From positions 24,882-88,881 of the forward strand of contig CACJOY010000004.1 in assembly GCA_902595125.1 (NCBI GenBank): a stretch of DNA of 64,000 nucleotides, in the 5' to 3' direction. The stretch comes from an uncultured Pelagibacteraceae bacterium. GTDB taxonomy: Bacteria; Pseudomonadota; Alphaproteobacteria; Pelagibacterales; Pelagibacteraceae. The notes below the pieces were generated by a model, which saw nothing but the letters and a program-made list of their open reading frames with translations, was not told where the DNA came from and searched no databases. Shown here in pieces: positions 26,134 through 34,422 of this stretch (position 1 is the first letter of the stretch; the number at the start of each line of letters is the position of its first letter). The translations under genes were made by a program, and so were the position numbers.

Positions 26134-27072
26134 ATGAGTTTTAAGTATTACAAGCCAGCAAAATCTAGATTGCAAAGAAGTGAACTTGCAGTTCCAGGAT
26201 CATCTCCAGAAATGTTTGAAAAAGCTTTAAATTCTAAAGCTGATTATATTTTTTTAGATTTAGAGGATGCTGTTTCACCGATGGATAAAACTACCGCTCG
26301 CCAGAATGTTGTTAAGGCTTTGAAAGAGATAAATTGGAGAGAAAAAGGTAAAACAATTTCAGTCAGAATTAATAGTCCTGATACTCATTATATGTATAAA
26401 GATTTAATTGATGTAGTAGAGGAAGCTGGAGAAAAACTTGATACAGTTCTTTTACCAAAAGCTGGTACAGCAAGTGATGTTTACATGATTGATTGTTTAT
26501 TAACACAAATAGAAACTAGTAAAAAATTAAATAATAAAATAGGGATTGAATGTTTAATTGAAACCGCATTAGGCATGTCAAATATAAAAGAAATTGCAAA
26601 GTCTAGTGAGAGACTAGAAGCCCTTCATTTTGGTGTTGCGGATTATGCTGCAAGTTTAAGAGCAAGAACTGTCGTAATAGGTGGATTAAATCCTGATTAT
26701 CCAGGCGATCAATGGCATCACGGACTTTCACAATTAGTAATGACATGTAGGGCTTATGGCCTGAGAGCGATAGACGGTCCTTTTGGCGATTTCAATGATC
26801 CTGATTCTTATATAGAAGCAGCAAAAAGAGGAGCAGCTATCGGCATAGAAGGTAAATGGGCAATTCATCCATCACAAATTGAACTTGCAAATAAAGTTTT
26901 TTCTCCACCAAAATCAGAAGTAGATAAAGCAAAAAGAATTTTAGAAGAACTTGATAAAGCAGCAAAAGCAGGAAAAGGGGCCGCACAACTTGATGGCAGG
27001 ATGATAGATGCTGCATCAGCAAGAATGGCTGAAAATATTGTTAATATAGATAAACAAATAAATAATAAATAG
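26134..27072 (+). CDS. mcl: Malyl-CoA lyase (HpcH/HpaI aldolase / citrate lyase beta family)
   Basis: A 312-residue TIM-barrel lyase of the CitE-like family. The N-terminal RSELAVPGSSPEMFEKAL and the FLDLEDAV metal-site stretch, followed by LETALGM-like and HFGVADYAASL segments, identify the family. Malyl-CoA lyase splits malyl-CoA into glyoxylate and acetyl-CoA. The next two genes encode a SucCD-like CoA ligase, which is the known partner arrangement (malate-CoA ligase) of the serine cycle. It is divergent from the FAD oxidoreductase gene across 134 AT-rich bases that probably carry both promoters. Related specificities such as methylmalyl-CoA or citramalyl-CoA are possible. Confidence 0.87.
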   Translation: MSFKYYKPAKSRLQRSELAVPGSSPEMFEKALNSKADYIFLDLEDAVSPMDKTTARQNVVKALKEINWREKGKTISVRINSPDTHYMYKDLIDVVEEAGEKLDTVLLPKAGTASDVYMIDCLLTQIETSKKLNNKIGIECLIETALGMSNIKEIAKSSERLEALHFGVADYAASLRARTVVIGGLNPDYPGDQWHHGLSQLVMTCRAYGLRAIDGPFGDFNDPDSYIEAAKRGAAIGIEGKWAIHPSQIELANKVFSPPKSEVDKAKRILEELDKAAKAGKGAAQLDGRMIDAASARMAENIVNIDKQINNK

Positions 27073-27075
27073 ATT

Positions 27076-28239
27076 ATGGATATACACGAATACCAAGCTA
27101 AAGAAATATTATCAAGTTTTGGTGTAACGATACCAAGAGGAGGAATCGTTTATAGCCCTGAGACAGCAGAAAACAAAGCTAGAGAAATTGGTGGATCAAA
27201 ATGGGTAGTTAAAGCACAAATACACTCAGGGGCAAGAGGTAAAGCTGGTGGAGTAATTGTTTGTAATTCACCTTTAGAAGTTGCTCAGGCAACAGATAAA
27301 CTTTTAGGCAAAAAACTAGTCACAAATCAAACAGGTCCCGAAGGAAAAATAGTTAATAGAATTTATATTGAAGAAGCGACTGACATTGAAAAAGAATTAT
27401 ATTTAGGATTGGTTTTCGATAGAAGCTCAGAAAGTATAATGGTTGTAGCCTCTACTGAAGGTGGAATGAGTGTTGAGGAAATTGCTAAAGAAAAACCTAA
27501 GTCTATAATTAGATCTAAAATTGAAGTCGCAGTTGGTATACAAAGTTTTCAAGCAAGAGAATTAGCATTTGGATTGGGTATTGAACCAGAGTTAATCAGG
27601 AGAGCCTCAGAAACTATAGTTGGATGTGCTAAAGCTTTTAGTGAATTAGATGCAACTATGGTCGAAGTAAACCCCTTAGTGATTTCAAAACAAAAGCAAA
27701 TCTTAGCTTTAGATTGCAAAATGAGTTTTGATAATAATGCAATGTTTAGAAGAGATAAAGTTTCTGAACTAAGAGATAAAACACAAGAGGATGACAAAGA
27801 AGTTTATGCATCTGATAGGGGTCTTAACTACGTAAGTTTAGATGGAAATATTGGAAATATTATTAATGGTGCTGGATTGGCAATGGCATCAATGGATATG
27901 ATTAAATTGGCAGGGGGAGAACCTGCTAATTTTCTTGATGTCGGCGGCGGAGCAACACCTGAAAAAATAGTTAAAGCTTTTAGATTAATCACTATGGATA
28001 AGAAAGTGAAAGTTATTTTAGTTAACATTTTTGCAGGAATTAATAGATGTGATTGGGTTGCTGAAGGAATAGTCCAAGCGTTAGAGAAAATAGAAATTAA
28101 AGTTCCACTAGTAATAAGATTAGCGGGAACAAACGTTGAAAAAGGAAATAAAATTCTTCAGGATAGCAAATTAAAATATATTGAAGCAAATACTTTAGAA
28201 GATGCTGCAAATAAAGCAGTTGCAGCATTGAAAAAATAA
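27076..28239 (+). CDS. mtkA: Malate-CoA ligase beta subunit (SucC-like)
   Basis: A 387-residue ATP-grasp subunit of the succinyl-CoA synthetase family. The N-terminal MDIHEYQAKEIL, KAQIHSGARGKAGGV and the EVNPLVI and FLDVGGGATPEKI stretches are typical. By itself it could be either succinate-CoA or malate-CoA ligase. Its place 3 bases after malyl-CoA lyase and directly before a SucD-like partner favours malate-CoA ligase (MtkA), which makes malyl-CoA from malate. If the genome has another sucCD pair next to the 2-oxoglutarate dehydrogenase genes, this reading becomes strong. Confidence 0.85.
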   Translation: MDIHEYQAKEILSSFGVTIPRGGIVYSPETAENKAREIGGSKWVVKAQIHSGARGKAGGVIVCNSPLEVAQATDKLLGKKLVTNQTGPEGKIVNRIYIEEATDIEKELYLGLVFDRSSESIMVVASTEGGMSVEEIAKEKPKSIIRSKIEVAVGIQSFQARELAFGLGIEPELIRRASETIVGCAKAFSELDATMVEVNPLVISKQKQILALDCKMSFDNNAMFRRDKVSELRDKTQEDDKEVYASDRGLNYVSLDGNIGNIINGAGLAMASMDMIKLAGGEPANFLDVGGGATPEKIVKAFRLITMDKKVKVILVNIFAGINRCDWVAEGIVQALEKIEIKVPLVIRLAGTNVEKGNKILQDSKLKYIEANTLEDAANKAVAALKK

Positions 28240-28240
28240 A

Positions 28241-29128
28241 ATGGCAGTCATAATTGAAAAAAATACAAAAATTTTAGTTCAGGGATTTACTGGAAAGATG
28301 GGAACTTTTCACGCAGAGGAAATGATAAAATATGGATCTAATGTTGTTGGAGGTGTTACCCCTGGAAAAGGTGGCCAAAAACATTTGGATAAACCAGTTT
28401 TTAATACTGTTAAAGATGCTGTAAATAATACTGGAGCAACAGCATCAATATTATTCGTACCACCAGCTTTTGCGGCAGATTCAGCAATGGAAGCAGCGGA
28501 TGCAGGTATAAAAACATGTGTAGCGATAGTCGATGGCATCCCTTCACATGACATGATTAAAATTAAAAGATATATGAGAAGGTATTCAAGAAATGAAAAG
28601 ATGACATTAGTCGGACCAAATTGTGCAGGAATTATTAGTCCTGGAAAATCTATGTTAGGAATTATGCCAGGTCATATTTATAAAGAAGGAAGAGTAGGAA
28701 TTATAAGTAGGTCTGGTACTCTTGGATATGAGGCTGCTCAACAATTAAAAAATTTAGATATAGGTATTTCGACAAGTGTCGGGATTGGTGGAGACCCAAT
28801 AAATGGAAGTTCTTTCAGAGATATAATTGAAAAATTTGAAACTGATGACGAAACTGATGCGGTTTTGATGATTGGTGAAATAGGTGGCCCCCAAGAAGTT
28901 GCTGCTGGAGAATTTGCAAAAGAGAATATGAAAAAACCAGTAATAGGATACATAGCAGGTTTAACAGCACCTAAAGGTAGAGTAATGGGACATGCAGGTG
29001 CCATTGTTTCTGCTTATGGAGAAAGTGCAGTTGAAAAAGTTGAAATGTTAAAAGAATGTGGAGTTACAATTTCAAAAAATCCATCCGTGATGGGTGAAAC
29101 GGTAAAACTAGTTTTGAATAAAATTTAA
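28241..29128 (+). CDS. mtkB: Malate-CoA ligase alpha subunit (SucD-like)
   Basis: A 295-residue CoA-binding subunit. The phosphorylated histidine is His251 in RVMGHAGAIVSAYG, and the CoA-binding GFTGKMGTFHAE (about 15-26) and SRSGTLGYEAA segments are present. It follows the SucC-like gene by 1 base and ends the mcl-mtkA-mtkB unit. It converges on the MarR-like gene with no intervening base. As for its partner, malate-CoA ligase is preferred from context and a second succinyl-CoA ligase is the alternative. Confidence 0.86.
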   Translation: MAVIIEKNTKILVQGFTGKMGTFHAEEMIKYGSNVVGGVTPGKGGQKHLDKPVFNTVKDAVNNTGATASILFVPPAFAADSAMEAADAGIKTCVAIVDGIPSHDMIKIKRYMRRYSRNEKMTLVGPNCAGIISPGKSMLGIMPGHIYKEGRVGIISRSGTLGYEAAQQLKNLDIGISTSVGIGGDPINGSSFRDIIEKFETDDETDAVLMIGEIGGPQEVAAGEFAKENMKKPVIGYIAGLTAPKGRVMGHAGAIVSAYGESAVEKVEMLKECGVTISKNPSVMGETVKLVLNKI

Positions 29129-29479
29129 TTAAATAGAAATTTCTCTTAATTTTTTAAGATAATTATCAAATTCTTTTACAAAATTAACAGTGGGTTTAAT
29201 ACATTTCTTTCTTTGATCATCTTGTGTTTTTTCTAAAAAAAAGAAACCTTTTTCACATGCTTCATTTATCATTAGTGCAGATTTTGGTCTTGATGTTTTA
29301 AATAATCGAGTTTTTAATTCTTCAACTGTTAAATTTTCTTTATACTTAAAAGCATTCATCACCAACAACATCATGTGATAGTGGGATGGTGATTTTCTAA
29401 AAAAGTAGTTGCTAGACATATGAGATAGTTTCATTTGATCTTCCCAAAAATCTAATAAATCTTTCGTGGTTTGAGTCAT
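29129..29479 (-). CDS. MarR-like winged-helix protein next to tdm
   Basis: A 116-residue protein that looks like a small MarR-type DNA-binding domain: a helical stretch LTVEELKTRLFKTSRPKSALMINEACEKG (about 49-77) fits a helix-turn-helix, followed by a wing-like LEKTQDDQRKKCIKP and a closing helix. Its start overlaps the tdm stop by one base (29479), so it is made from the same transcript and could regulate tdm or the divergent tmoX. The assignment is by pattern only; there is no recognisable ligand-binding part. Confidence 0.6.
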   Translation of the reverse strand: MTQTTKDLLDFWEDQMKLSHMSSNYFFRKSPSHYHMMLLVMNAFKYKENLTVEELKTRLFKTSRPKSALMINEACEKGFFFLEKTQDDQRKKCIKPTVNFVKEFDNYLKKLREISI

Positions 29480-31818
29480 TAAGCTCTTACCCTAGTTTTG
29501 TCAGGATCAAAATGAGGGAAACGTACAATTTTAGCAGAAATTCTTTTTTGATGACCATCAATTTTTCCTACTTCAACTTCAGTTCCAATCTCAGCGTACT
29601 TGCTGTCAATTCTACACAAAGCAATATTCTTATTTAAAGTTATTGATAAACATCCACTGGTAACCACTCCTACTTGTGATCTTCCGATATGAACGCAGTC
29701 ACCATGTCCTGCAATCTCTTTACCTATTAATTCTAATCCAACAAGTTTTTTTTGTGGATTTGCTTTTCGATCAATTAATACTTTCTTTCCAATAAAATCA
29801 TCTTCTTTAGTTTTAAGAGGAACGGTAAAACCAACTCCTGCTTCAAAAGGATCTTGTTGTCCATCAAATTCATTACCAAATAATATTAAACCTGCTTCAA
29901 TTCTTAATTTATCTAAGGCAGCAAACCCCGCTGGTATTAAACCATTATCTTTTCCTGCATCCATAAGCTTGTCCCAAACTACAGGAGCATCTTTTGGATT
30001 ACACCACACTTCATAACCTAATTCACCTGTATAACCCGTTCTAGATACTATCAATGGAATTCCTTGAAGTGTTTCAACTCTACAGATAGTGAATCTAAAC
30101 CATTCTAACTCATCTATAGAAGGTTGAGTAGGAGGAGTGAAAATCAATTTTTTTAATATTTCTCTGCTTTTAGGTCCTTGAATAGAAACATTGCTTATTT
30201 GATCAGTAGAATTTTTAATATTTACTTTGAAATTTTTCTTTTTGGCAGTTTCTTTTAACCACTCGCCTGCATATTCATCTCCACAAATCCATCTGAAACC
30301 TGTCTCGCTTAATCTTAATAAAGTTCCATCATCAAACATCATACCATTTTCGTAGCACATTGCTGAATAAACAACCTGACCAATAGATAGTTTTTTTATA
30401 TTTCTTGTTAATGTATAATTCATCAGCTCTTCTGCGTCTGGACCAATTATTTCAAATTTTCTTAAAGACGAAAGATCAATTAATACTGCATTTTCTCTGC
30501 AAGCATTATATTCTTCAATTGCACCATGTTTTGTATAATCATTAGGTAACCAAAAACCTCTCGCATCAATAAAATTTCTTGTTAATTTTGAAGTTCTTTC
30601 ATAAAAACCAGAATTCCTTGTAAGTTTTTTTTCAGAGTCAGCTTTCATCCTAAATGCAAATGATTTTGAGAATTCTTTTTTTTTATCATAAGTTCTAACA
30701 AAAATATCAGTTGGATTCCACGAATTACATGGATCTATATCACTAGGACATGCTGTTGTACCTATTGTTAAATCTTTAAGTGCTCTAAACATCACATAAT
30801 CACCAGGTCTAGCATAAGACTCATCAGAAATTACTGAATTAAGTCCAGTAGCTGATGTATTAAAAAATAGGTTTATTGCGTGCCAACCCTTTTGTTTCTG
30901 CACACCATATTTATCCATGGAGTCTGTAAGATTATCAGAACAATTTGGATGCCCAAAATATCCTACATCTTCATAGTATTTTGAAGTACAAGCTAAATTA
31001 AAAGTATCATGCTTACCAACTGTGTCTCTTATAACTTCAACGAGAGGCTCATGGTCTGTATCATAAAATTTTGAAAATAAACCTGGACCAGGAAAGGTAT
31101 TTCCCATGAAAGTTCTTGTCGTTTGCCAATCGAGACCTTTTTCTATTCCTTTATCTAACTTTCTAGAGTCAAATGCCACAAAGTCAGAGCATTGTCTACC
31201 TGCAGGGCTAATTATTTGAATATAATCACCCTCTTTAACTTGATATGAAATAGCTGTTTGCCTATCAATATTTTTTTCATAATTAGGTTCGTAAACGGGA
31301 TCTGGAATTATTGATAATTCTTTATCATCTTTAATTTTAGATCTTTTGATAAATAATGTTAAGTCACTCGATGGATTTTGATCACTAATTAACATTTCAT
31401 TTTGTGGTGCAGCAAATATCACATAGCACTTGTCTTTTGATTTAAACTTAAGTTTTTCACCGTTTGGAGTGTCATTATCAAATACTATTGCTGAATTTGC
31501 TTCATTTATGTTCAAATTTCTTTTTTTTAATTGATGATTAGTAATTAATGAACTCTCAATTTTTTTAGTTAGTATTTCCCTAATAAAACTTGCCTTATCA
31601 TTTACTTTTAAATTTAAAATTCCTAATTCAGATTTTCCATTTTTGTCAAAACAAACTATTTCACAAATTTGATTACCTTCTTCATTGATGATCTCTATTT
31701 CATCATCTGGGAAAATTTGTAAACCTGTCAATCCACCAGCGTTTATTACATGCCTTTCAACCCCAGGTGGTAGTGCATTCAAACCAGGTTCTTTAATATT
31801 TAGAGTAGTAAGCGACAT
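29479..31818 (-). CDS. tdm: Trimethylamine N-oxide demethylase
   Basis: A 779-residue two-part protein matching Tdm, which splits TMAO into dimethylamine and formaldehyde. Residues about 185-375 form a DUF1989 domain with conserved Cys277, Cys293 and Cys357; I read these as the likely zinc ligands because their spacing fits what I recall for characterised Tdm, while a fourth Cys is at 364. Residues about 425-775 form a GcvT/aminomethyltransferase-like tetrahydrofolate-binding domain that could capture the formaldehyde. The first 180 residues resemble a degenerate second DUF1989 copy. It is divergent from tmoX and followed by the MarR-like gene. Confidence 0.9.
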   Translation of the reverse strand: MSLTTLNIKEPGLNALPPGVERHVINAGGLTGLQIFPDDEIEIINEEGNQICEIVCFDKNGKSELGILNLKVNDKASFIREILTKKIESSLITNHQLKKRNLNINEANSAIVFDNDTPNGEKLKFKSKDKCYVIFAAPQNEMLISDQNPSSDLTLFIKRSKIKDDKELSIIPDPVYEPNYEKNIDRQTAISYQVKEGDYIQIISPAGRQCSDFVAFDSRKLDKGIEKGLDWQTTRTFMGNTFPGPGLFSKFYDTDHEPLVEVIRDTVGKHDTFNLACTSKYYEDVGYFGHPNCSDNLTDSMDKYGVQKQKGWHAINLFFNTSATGLNSVISDESYARPGDYVMFRALKDLTIGTTACPSDIDPCNSWNPTDIFVRTYDKKKEFSKSFAFRMKADSEKKLTRNSGFYERTSKLTRNFIDARGFWLPNDYTKHGAIEEYNACRENAVLIDLSSLRKFEIIGPDAEELMNYTLTRNIKKLSIGQVVYSAMCYENGMMFDDGTLLRLSETGFRWICGDEYAGEWLKETAKKKNFKVNIKNSTDQISNVSIQGPKSREILKKLIFTPPTQPSIDELEWFRFTICRVETLQGIPLIVSRTGYTGELGYEVWCNPKDAPVVWDKLMDAGKDNGLIPAGFAALDKLRIEAGLILFGNEFDGQQDPFEAGVGFTVPLKTKEDDFIGKKVLIDRKANPQKKLVGLELIGKEIAGHGDCVHIGRSQVGVVTSGCLSITLNKNIALCRIDSKYAEIGTEVEVGKIDGHQKRISAKIVRFPHFDPDKTRVRA

Positions 31819-31859
31819 TTTTTCTAAATCTATTTCTATAATATATAAATATCTGGGTG

Positions 31860-31888
31860 TTGACTATCATTATACTTAGGCACATACT
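31860..31888 (+). promoter_or_regulatory. Probable sigma-70 type promoter of tmoX
   Basis: TTGACT at 31860-31865 and CATACT at 31883-31888 are separated by 17 bases. The tmoX ATG lies 30 bases further, after a clear AAAGGGG ribosome site (about 31908-31913). The 100-base tdm-tmoX gap must also hold the divergent tdm promoter, so the two genes may share regulation. Based on consensus matching only. Confidence 0.55.
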
Positions 31889-31918
31889 AGATATCATAAT
31901 ATTAAGAAAGGGGAATAA

Positions 31919-32863
31919 ATGCGAAAAATAATATCGTTAATTTCTGCAGTTATAATTTCAGCAGTAAGTTTTGCTGGACTATCAAATGCAGATAGCAAAA
32001 AACCCATAGTTATTCCAACACACAACTGGTCAAGTCAGATTGTAATGGCTTATGTTATTGGTGGAATAATGGAAGATATGGGAAATAATGTTAAATACGT
32101 TAATGCTGACTCACAAGCAGTATATGAGTCAATCAGAATTGGTGACGTAAGTATCTCACACGAAGTGTGGGAATCTGCTTTTGGTAAATCATTTACAACT
32201 GCTTTAGATAAAGGCGGCTTACTTGACTGGGGAGATCATGAAGCAAGAACTCTTGAGGATATGGGTTATCCAAATTGGGTTGCTGAAAAAGGATTATGCC
32301 CAGGATTACCAGACTGGACTGCTTTAAAAAATCCAGACTGTGCTAAAAACTTTACAACACCTGACTCACCAGATGGAAAAGGAAGGATGTTGGAAGGTCC
32401 ACAGACTTGGCATGGTGACTTAATCCCACAAAGAGTTGACGCTTTAGGCTTAGGAGATCTTTGGTGGGTTAAATTTGCTGGAAGTGCAGACGCGCTATGG
32501 GCAGAGCTAGCAGCAGCTGAAAAAGAAGGAAGAGGAACAATCATCTTTAACTGGACACCAAACTTTACGGATGGTGCTGGTTTTACATTTATCGATTTTC
32601 CTCCATACACAGCTGGTTGTAGACCAGAAGATGGTGGAGATGGAAAATGCGGTTCACCAGATGGTTATTTGAAAAAAGCAGTTAACGCTGATTTTCCAAA
32701 AACTCATCCAGATGCAGCAGCTATGTTTAAAAAACTTTCTTTCACAACAAGTCAAATTGGTGCAATGGCAGCTTTAGTTGATGTCGACAAAATGACTCAT
32801 GAAGATGCTGCAAAAGCATGGTTAAAAAAGAACAAGAAAGTTTGGAAAGCTTTTACTAAATAA
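31919..32863 (+). CDS. tmoX: TMAO-binding periplasmic protein of ABC transporter
   Basis: A 314-residue periplasmic binding protein of the glycine-betaine/choline type. A signal peptide covers about residues 1-24, with cleavage likely after SNA. The mature part is rich in Trp (for example HNWSS, VWESAF, DLWWVKF, FNWTPNF), as expected for an aromatic cage that binds a quaternary or trimethylated nitrogen. TmoX binds TMAO; the location opposite tdm and close to tmoW, tmoV and tmm supports this over glycine betaine. It has its own promoter and terminator, so it can be made in excess of the membrane parts. Confidence 0.88.
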   Translation: MRKIISLISAVIISAVSFAGLSNADSKKPIVIPTHNWSSQIVMAYVIGGIMEDMGNNVKYVNADSQAVYESIRIGDVSISHEVWESAFGKSFTTALDKGGLLDWGDHEARTLEDMGYPNWVAEKGLCPGLPDWTALKNPDCAKNFTTPDSPDGKGRMLEGPQTWHGDLIPQRVDALGLGDLWWVKFAGSADALWAELAAAEKEGRGTIIFNWTPNFTDGAGFTFIDFPPYTAGCRPEDGGDGKCGSPDGYLKKAVNADFPKTHPDAAAMFKKLSFTTSQIGAMAALVDVDKMTHEDAAKAWLKKNKKVWKAFTK

Positions 32864-32887
32864 GGTTAAAAGCAACTAAATCTTTGA

Positions 32888-32922
32888 ATCTCTCCCAACA
32901 TTGTTGGGGGAGATTTTTTTTT
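32888..32922 (+). terminator. Intrinsic terminator after tmoX
   Basis: The segments 32888-32900 and 32902-32914 can pair over 10 or more bases, with one G-T pair, around a small loop. A run of T residues follows (32914-32922). It separates tmoX from the three small genes and from tmoW/tmoV, so those genes need read-through or their own promoter. Confidence 0.88.
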
Positions 32923-32935
32923 AAGTATTAATTAA

Positions 32936-33397
32936 ATGATTAAATATTTTTTAAGTATATTCATAAGTTTATTATTTTTTAATCAATCTTTAGCAAAAGA
33001 TATTAGCATAAATGAAAATATTGATCTCCAGTTTGTTTGTGATTTAGAAAAAAAAATAATCAAAAATTCAGAATATAATTATCAAACTTTTTTAGCTGAA
33101 GATTTGAATGAGAAAGGTTTAGATAGATTTAAAATTTTATCAAAAAAACCAGAAACACTTTTGATTAAAGGATTATCATCATTTCTTTCAGACTCAGCAA
33201 AACTTAATGTTAAAGTAGTCAATAAAGATGTAGTTTTATTCAAGTCAATAGATCAAAATAAAAATTATTCTGAGTCTGGTATTATCACAAGGAAAACAGG
33301 TGAATTAATTCATGAAATAACAAAAAATATCAAAAGTGAAAACTCCGAAAAATATATTTCAATTTATTCATGTAATAAAGATGACAAAAAAGTATAA
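32936..33397 (+). CDS. Exported protein of unknown function
   Basis: A 153-residue protein with a clear signal peptide (about residues 1-20, ending SLA). The mature part is Lys/Asn-rich with one Cys near the start (VCDLE) and one near the end (IYSCNKD), which could form a disulphide bond. I recognise no domain. It starts 14 bases after the tmoX terminator T-run and is the first of three small genes between tmoX and tmoW. A periplasmic or envelope location is likely; any link to TMAO uptake is unproven. Confidence 0.68.
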   Translation: MIKYFLSIFISLLFFNQSLAKDISINENIDLQFVCDLEKKIIKNSEYNYQTFLAEDLNEKGLDRFKILSKKPETLLIKGLSSFLSDSAKLNVKVVNKDVVLFKSIDQNKNYSESGIITRKTGELIHEITKNIKSENSEKYISIYSCNKDDKKV

Positions 33398-33426
33398 TTT
33401 TTTTTATTAATTTCGTGTAAAATATT

Positions 33427-33807
33427 ATGATGAAAAAATATCTATATATTATTATTTTAAGCTTACTTGTTAGTTCAGGTGCGCTAGCACGAAGCACAGG
33501 ATGTAAAGAAGGAAATTGTGAAAATGGTTTTGGCAAATGGGTTTATACGGATAAAACGACTTATGAAGGTGAATGGGTAGGCACTAAGAAAAACGGCCAA
33601 GGAGTTGAAACTTGGCCCAACGGATACATCTATAAAGGTGAGTTTAAAAATAGTGAATGGAGTGGAGAAGGTGTTTTAACTTTTCCGGACGGCTCAACTT
33701 ATAAAGGTGAATGGGCAAAAGGATTTATGAATGGGCAAGGCACTTTTACTTCATCAGATGGAAACCAAAAATCTGGCATATGGAAAAATGGAAAGTTACA
33801 AGAGTAA
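33427..33807 (+). CDS. Exported MORN-repeat protein
   Basis: A 126-residue protein with a signal peptide (about 1-21, ending ALA) followed by about four MORN repeats: YEGEWVGTKKNGQGVETW, YKGEFKNSEWSGEGVLTF, YKGEWAKGFMNGQGTF, and a partial first copy. MORN repeats bind lipids or proteins and build small beta-sheets; bacterial exported forms are poorly understood. The two Cys (CKEGNC) just after the signal could form a disulphide. The next gene begins at the base after its stop, so the two are probably coupled. Confidence 0.85.
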   Translation: MMKKYLYIIILSLLVSSGALARSTGCKEGNCENGFGKWVYTDKTTYEGEWVGTKKNGQGVETWPNGYIYKGEFKNSEWSGEGVLTFPDGSTYKGEWAKGFMNGQGTFTSSDGNQKSGIWKNGKLQE

Positions 33808-34359
33808 ATGTCAAAAGAAAATTTTTTAAACAGAATAAAATATTTACCCTCAACTACAAAGCAGTTTGGTGGTCTAGTACTAATAATTCTTATTATATTT
33901 TCCTCTTTTTTTGCATTAAATATAATGTTTGGTGGAGGAGATGAACTTGTGAGAAAAATGAAACTAGAAGAGGAGAGGATCGCTCAAGAAAAAAAATTAA
34001 GTGAGTTGATATCTAAACTACCTTCAGGAATTTTGGTAACTTTTGACGGTACAGATCACTACAAGTTAACAGATGAAGTTTATCAGCAAGTATGTAAAGC
34101 TACAAAATTAATTCCACAACGTGCAATTATGGGGGCAAATTTTCTTAATTTTAGGGCACATGAAATTTATACAATTAATGGTAATAAAATTGATGAAACA
34201 TTTGTTAAGTGGGATGAGGAGAAAAATAAGTGTTTTGCAGGCTTTACTGTGAGTGGAAACAATGTTGGAGTTGACGAGTCAATAACTGTAAGTGGTGAAG
34301 CACTAAGTTTTTTAAGCACCGGAATTGATACTAGAGTTTATTATATTAAAAATTTTTAA
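33808..34359 (+). CDS. Single-pass membrane protein of unknown function
   Basis: A 183-residue protein with one membrane segment (about residues 21-41), then a coiled-coil-like charged helix (about 46-68: ELVRKMKLEEERIAQEKKLSEL), then a soluble domain with two Cys (one near residue 93, one near 142). The domain probably lies in the periplasm. I recognise no family. It starts directly after the MORN gene and lies 63 bases before tmoW. The spacing suggests it belongs with the MORN gene more than with the transporter. Confidence 0.65.
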   Translation: MSKENFLNRIKYLPSTTKQFGGLVLIILIIFSSFFALNIMFGGGDELVRKMKLEEERIAQEKKLSELISKLPSGILVTFDGTDHYKLTDEVYQQVCKATKLIPQRAIMGANFLNFRAHEIYTINGNKIDETFVKWDEEKNKCFAGFTVSGNNVGVDESITVSGEALSFLSTGIDTRVYYIKNF

Positions 34360-34422
34360 GGGGAAACTAACAATAATATGGATTTAATTTTATCCTAATT
34401 TCATATAACTTAATTAAAATTT

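Noticed and set aside
31685..31879. 64-codon open frame across the tdm start and the intergenic gap
   Set aside because: It is antisense to the start of tdm and runs over the tmoX promoter; it has no ribosome site or recognisable domain.
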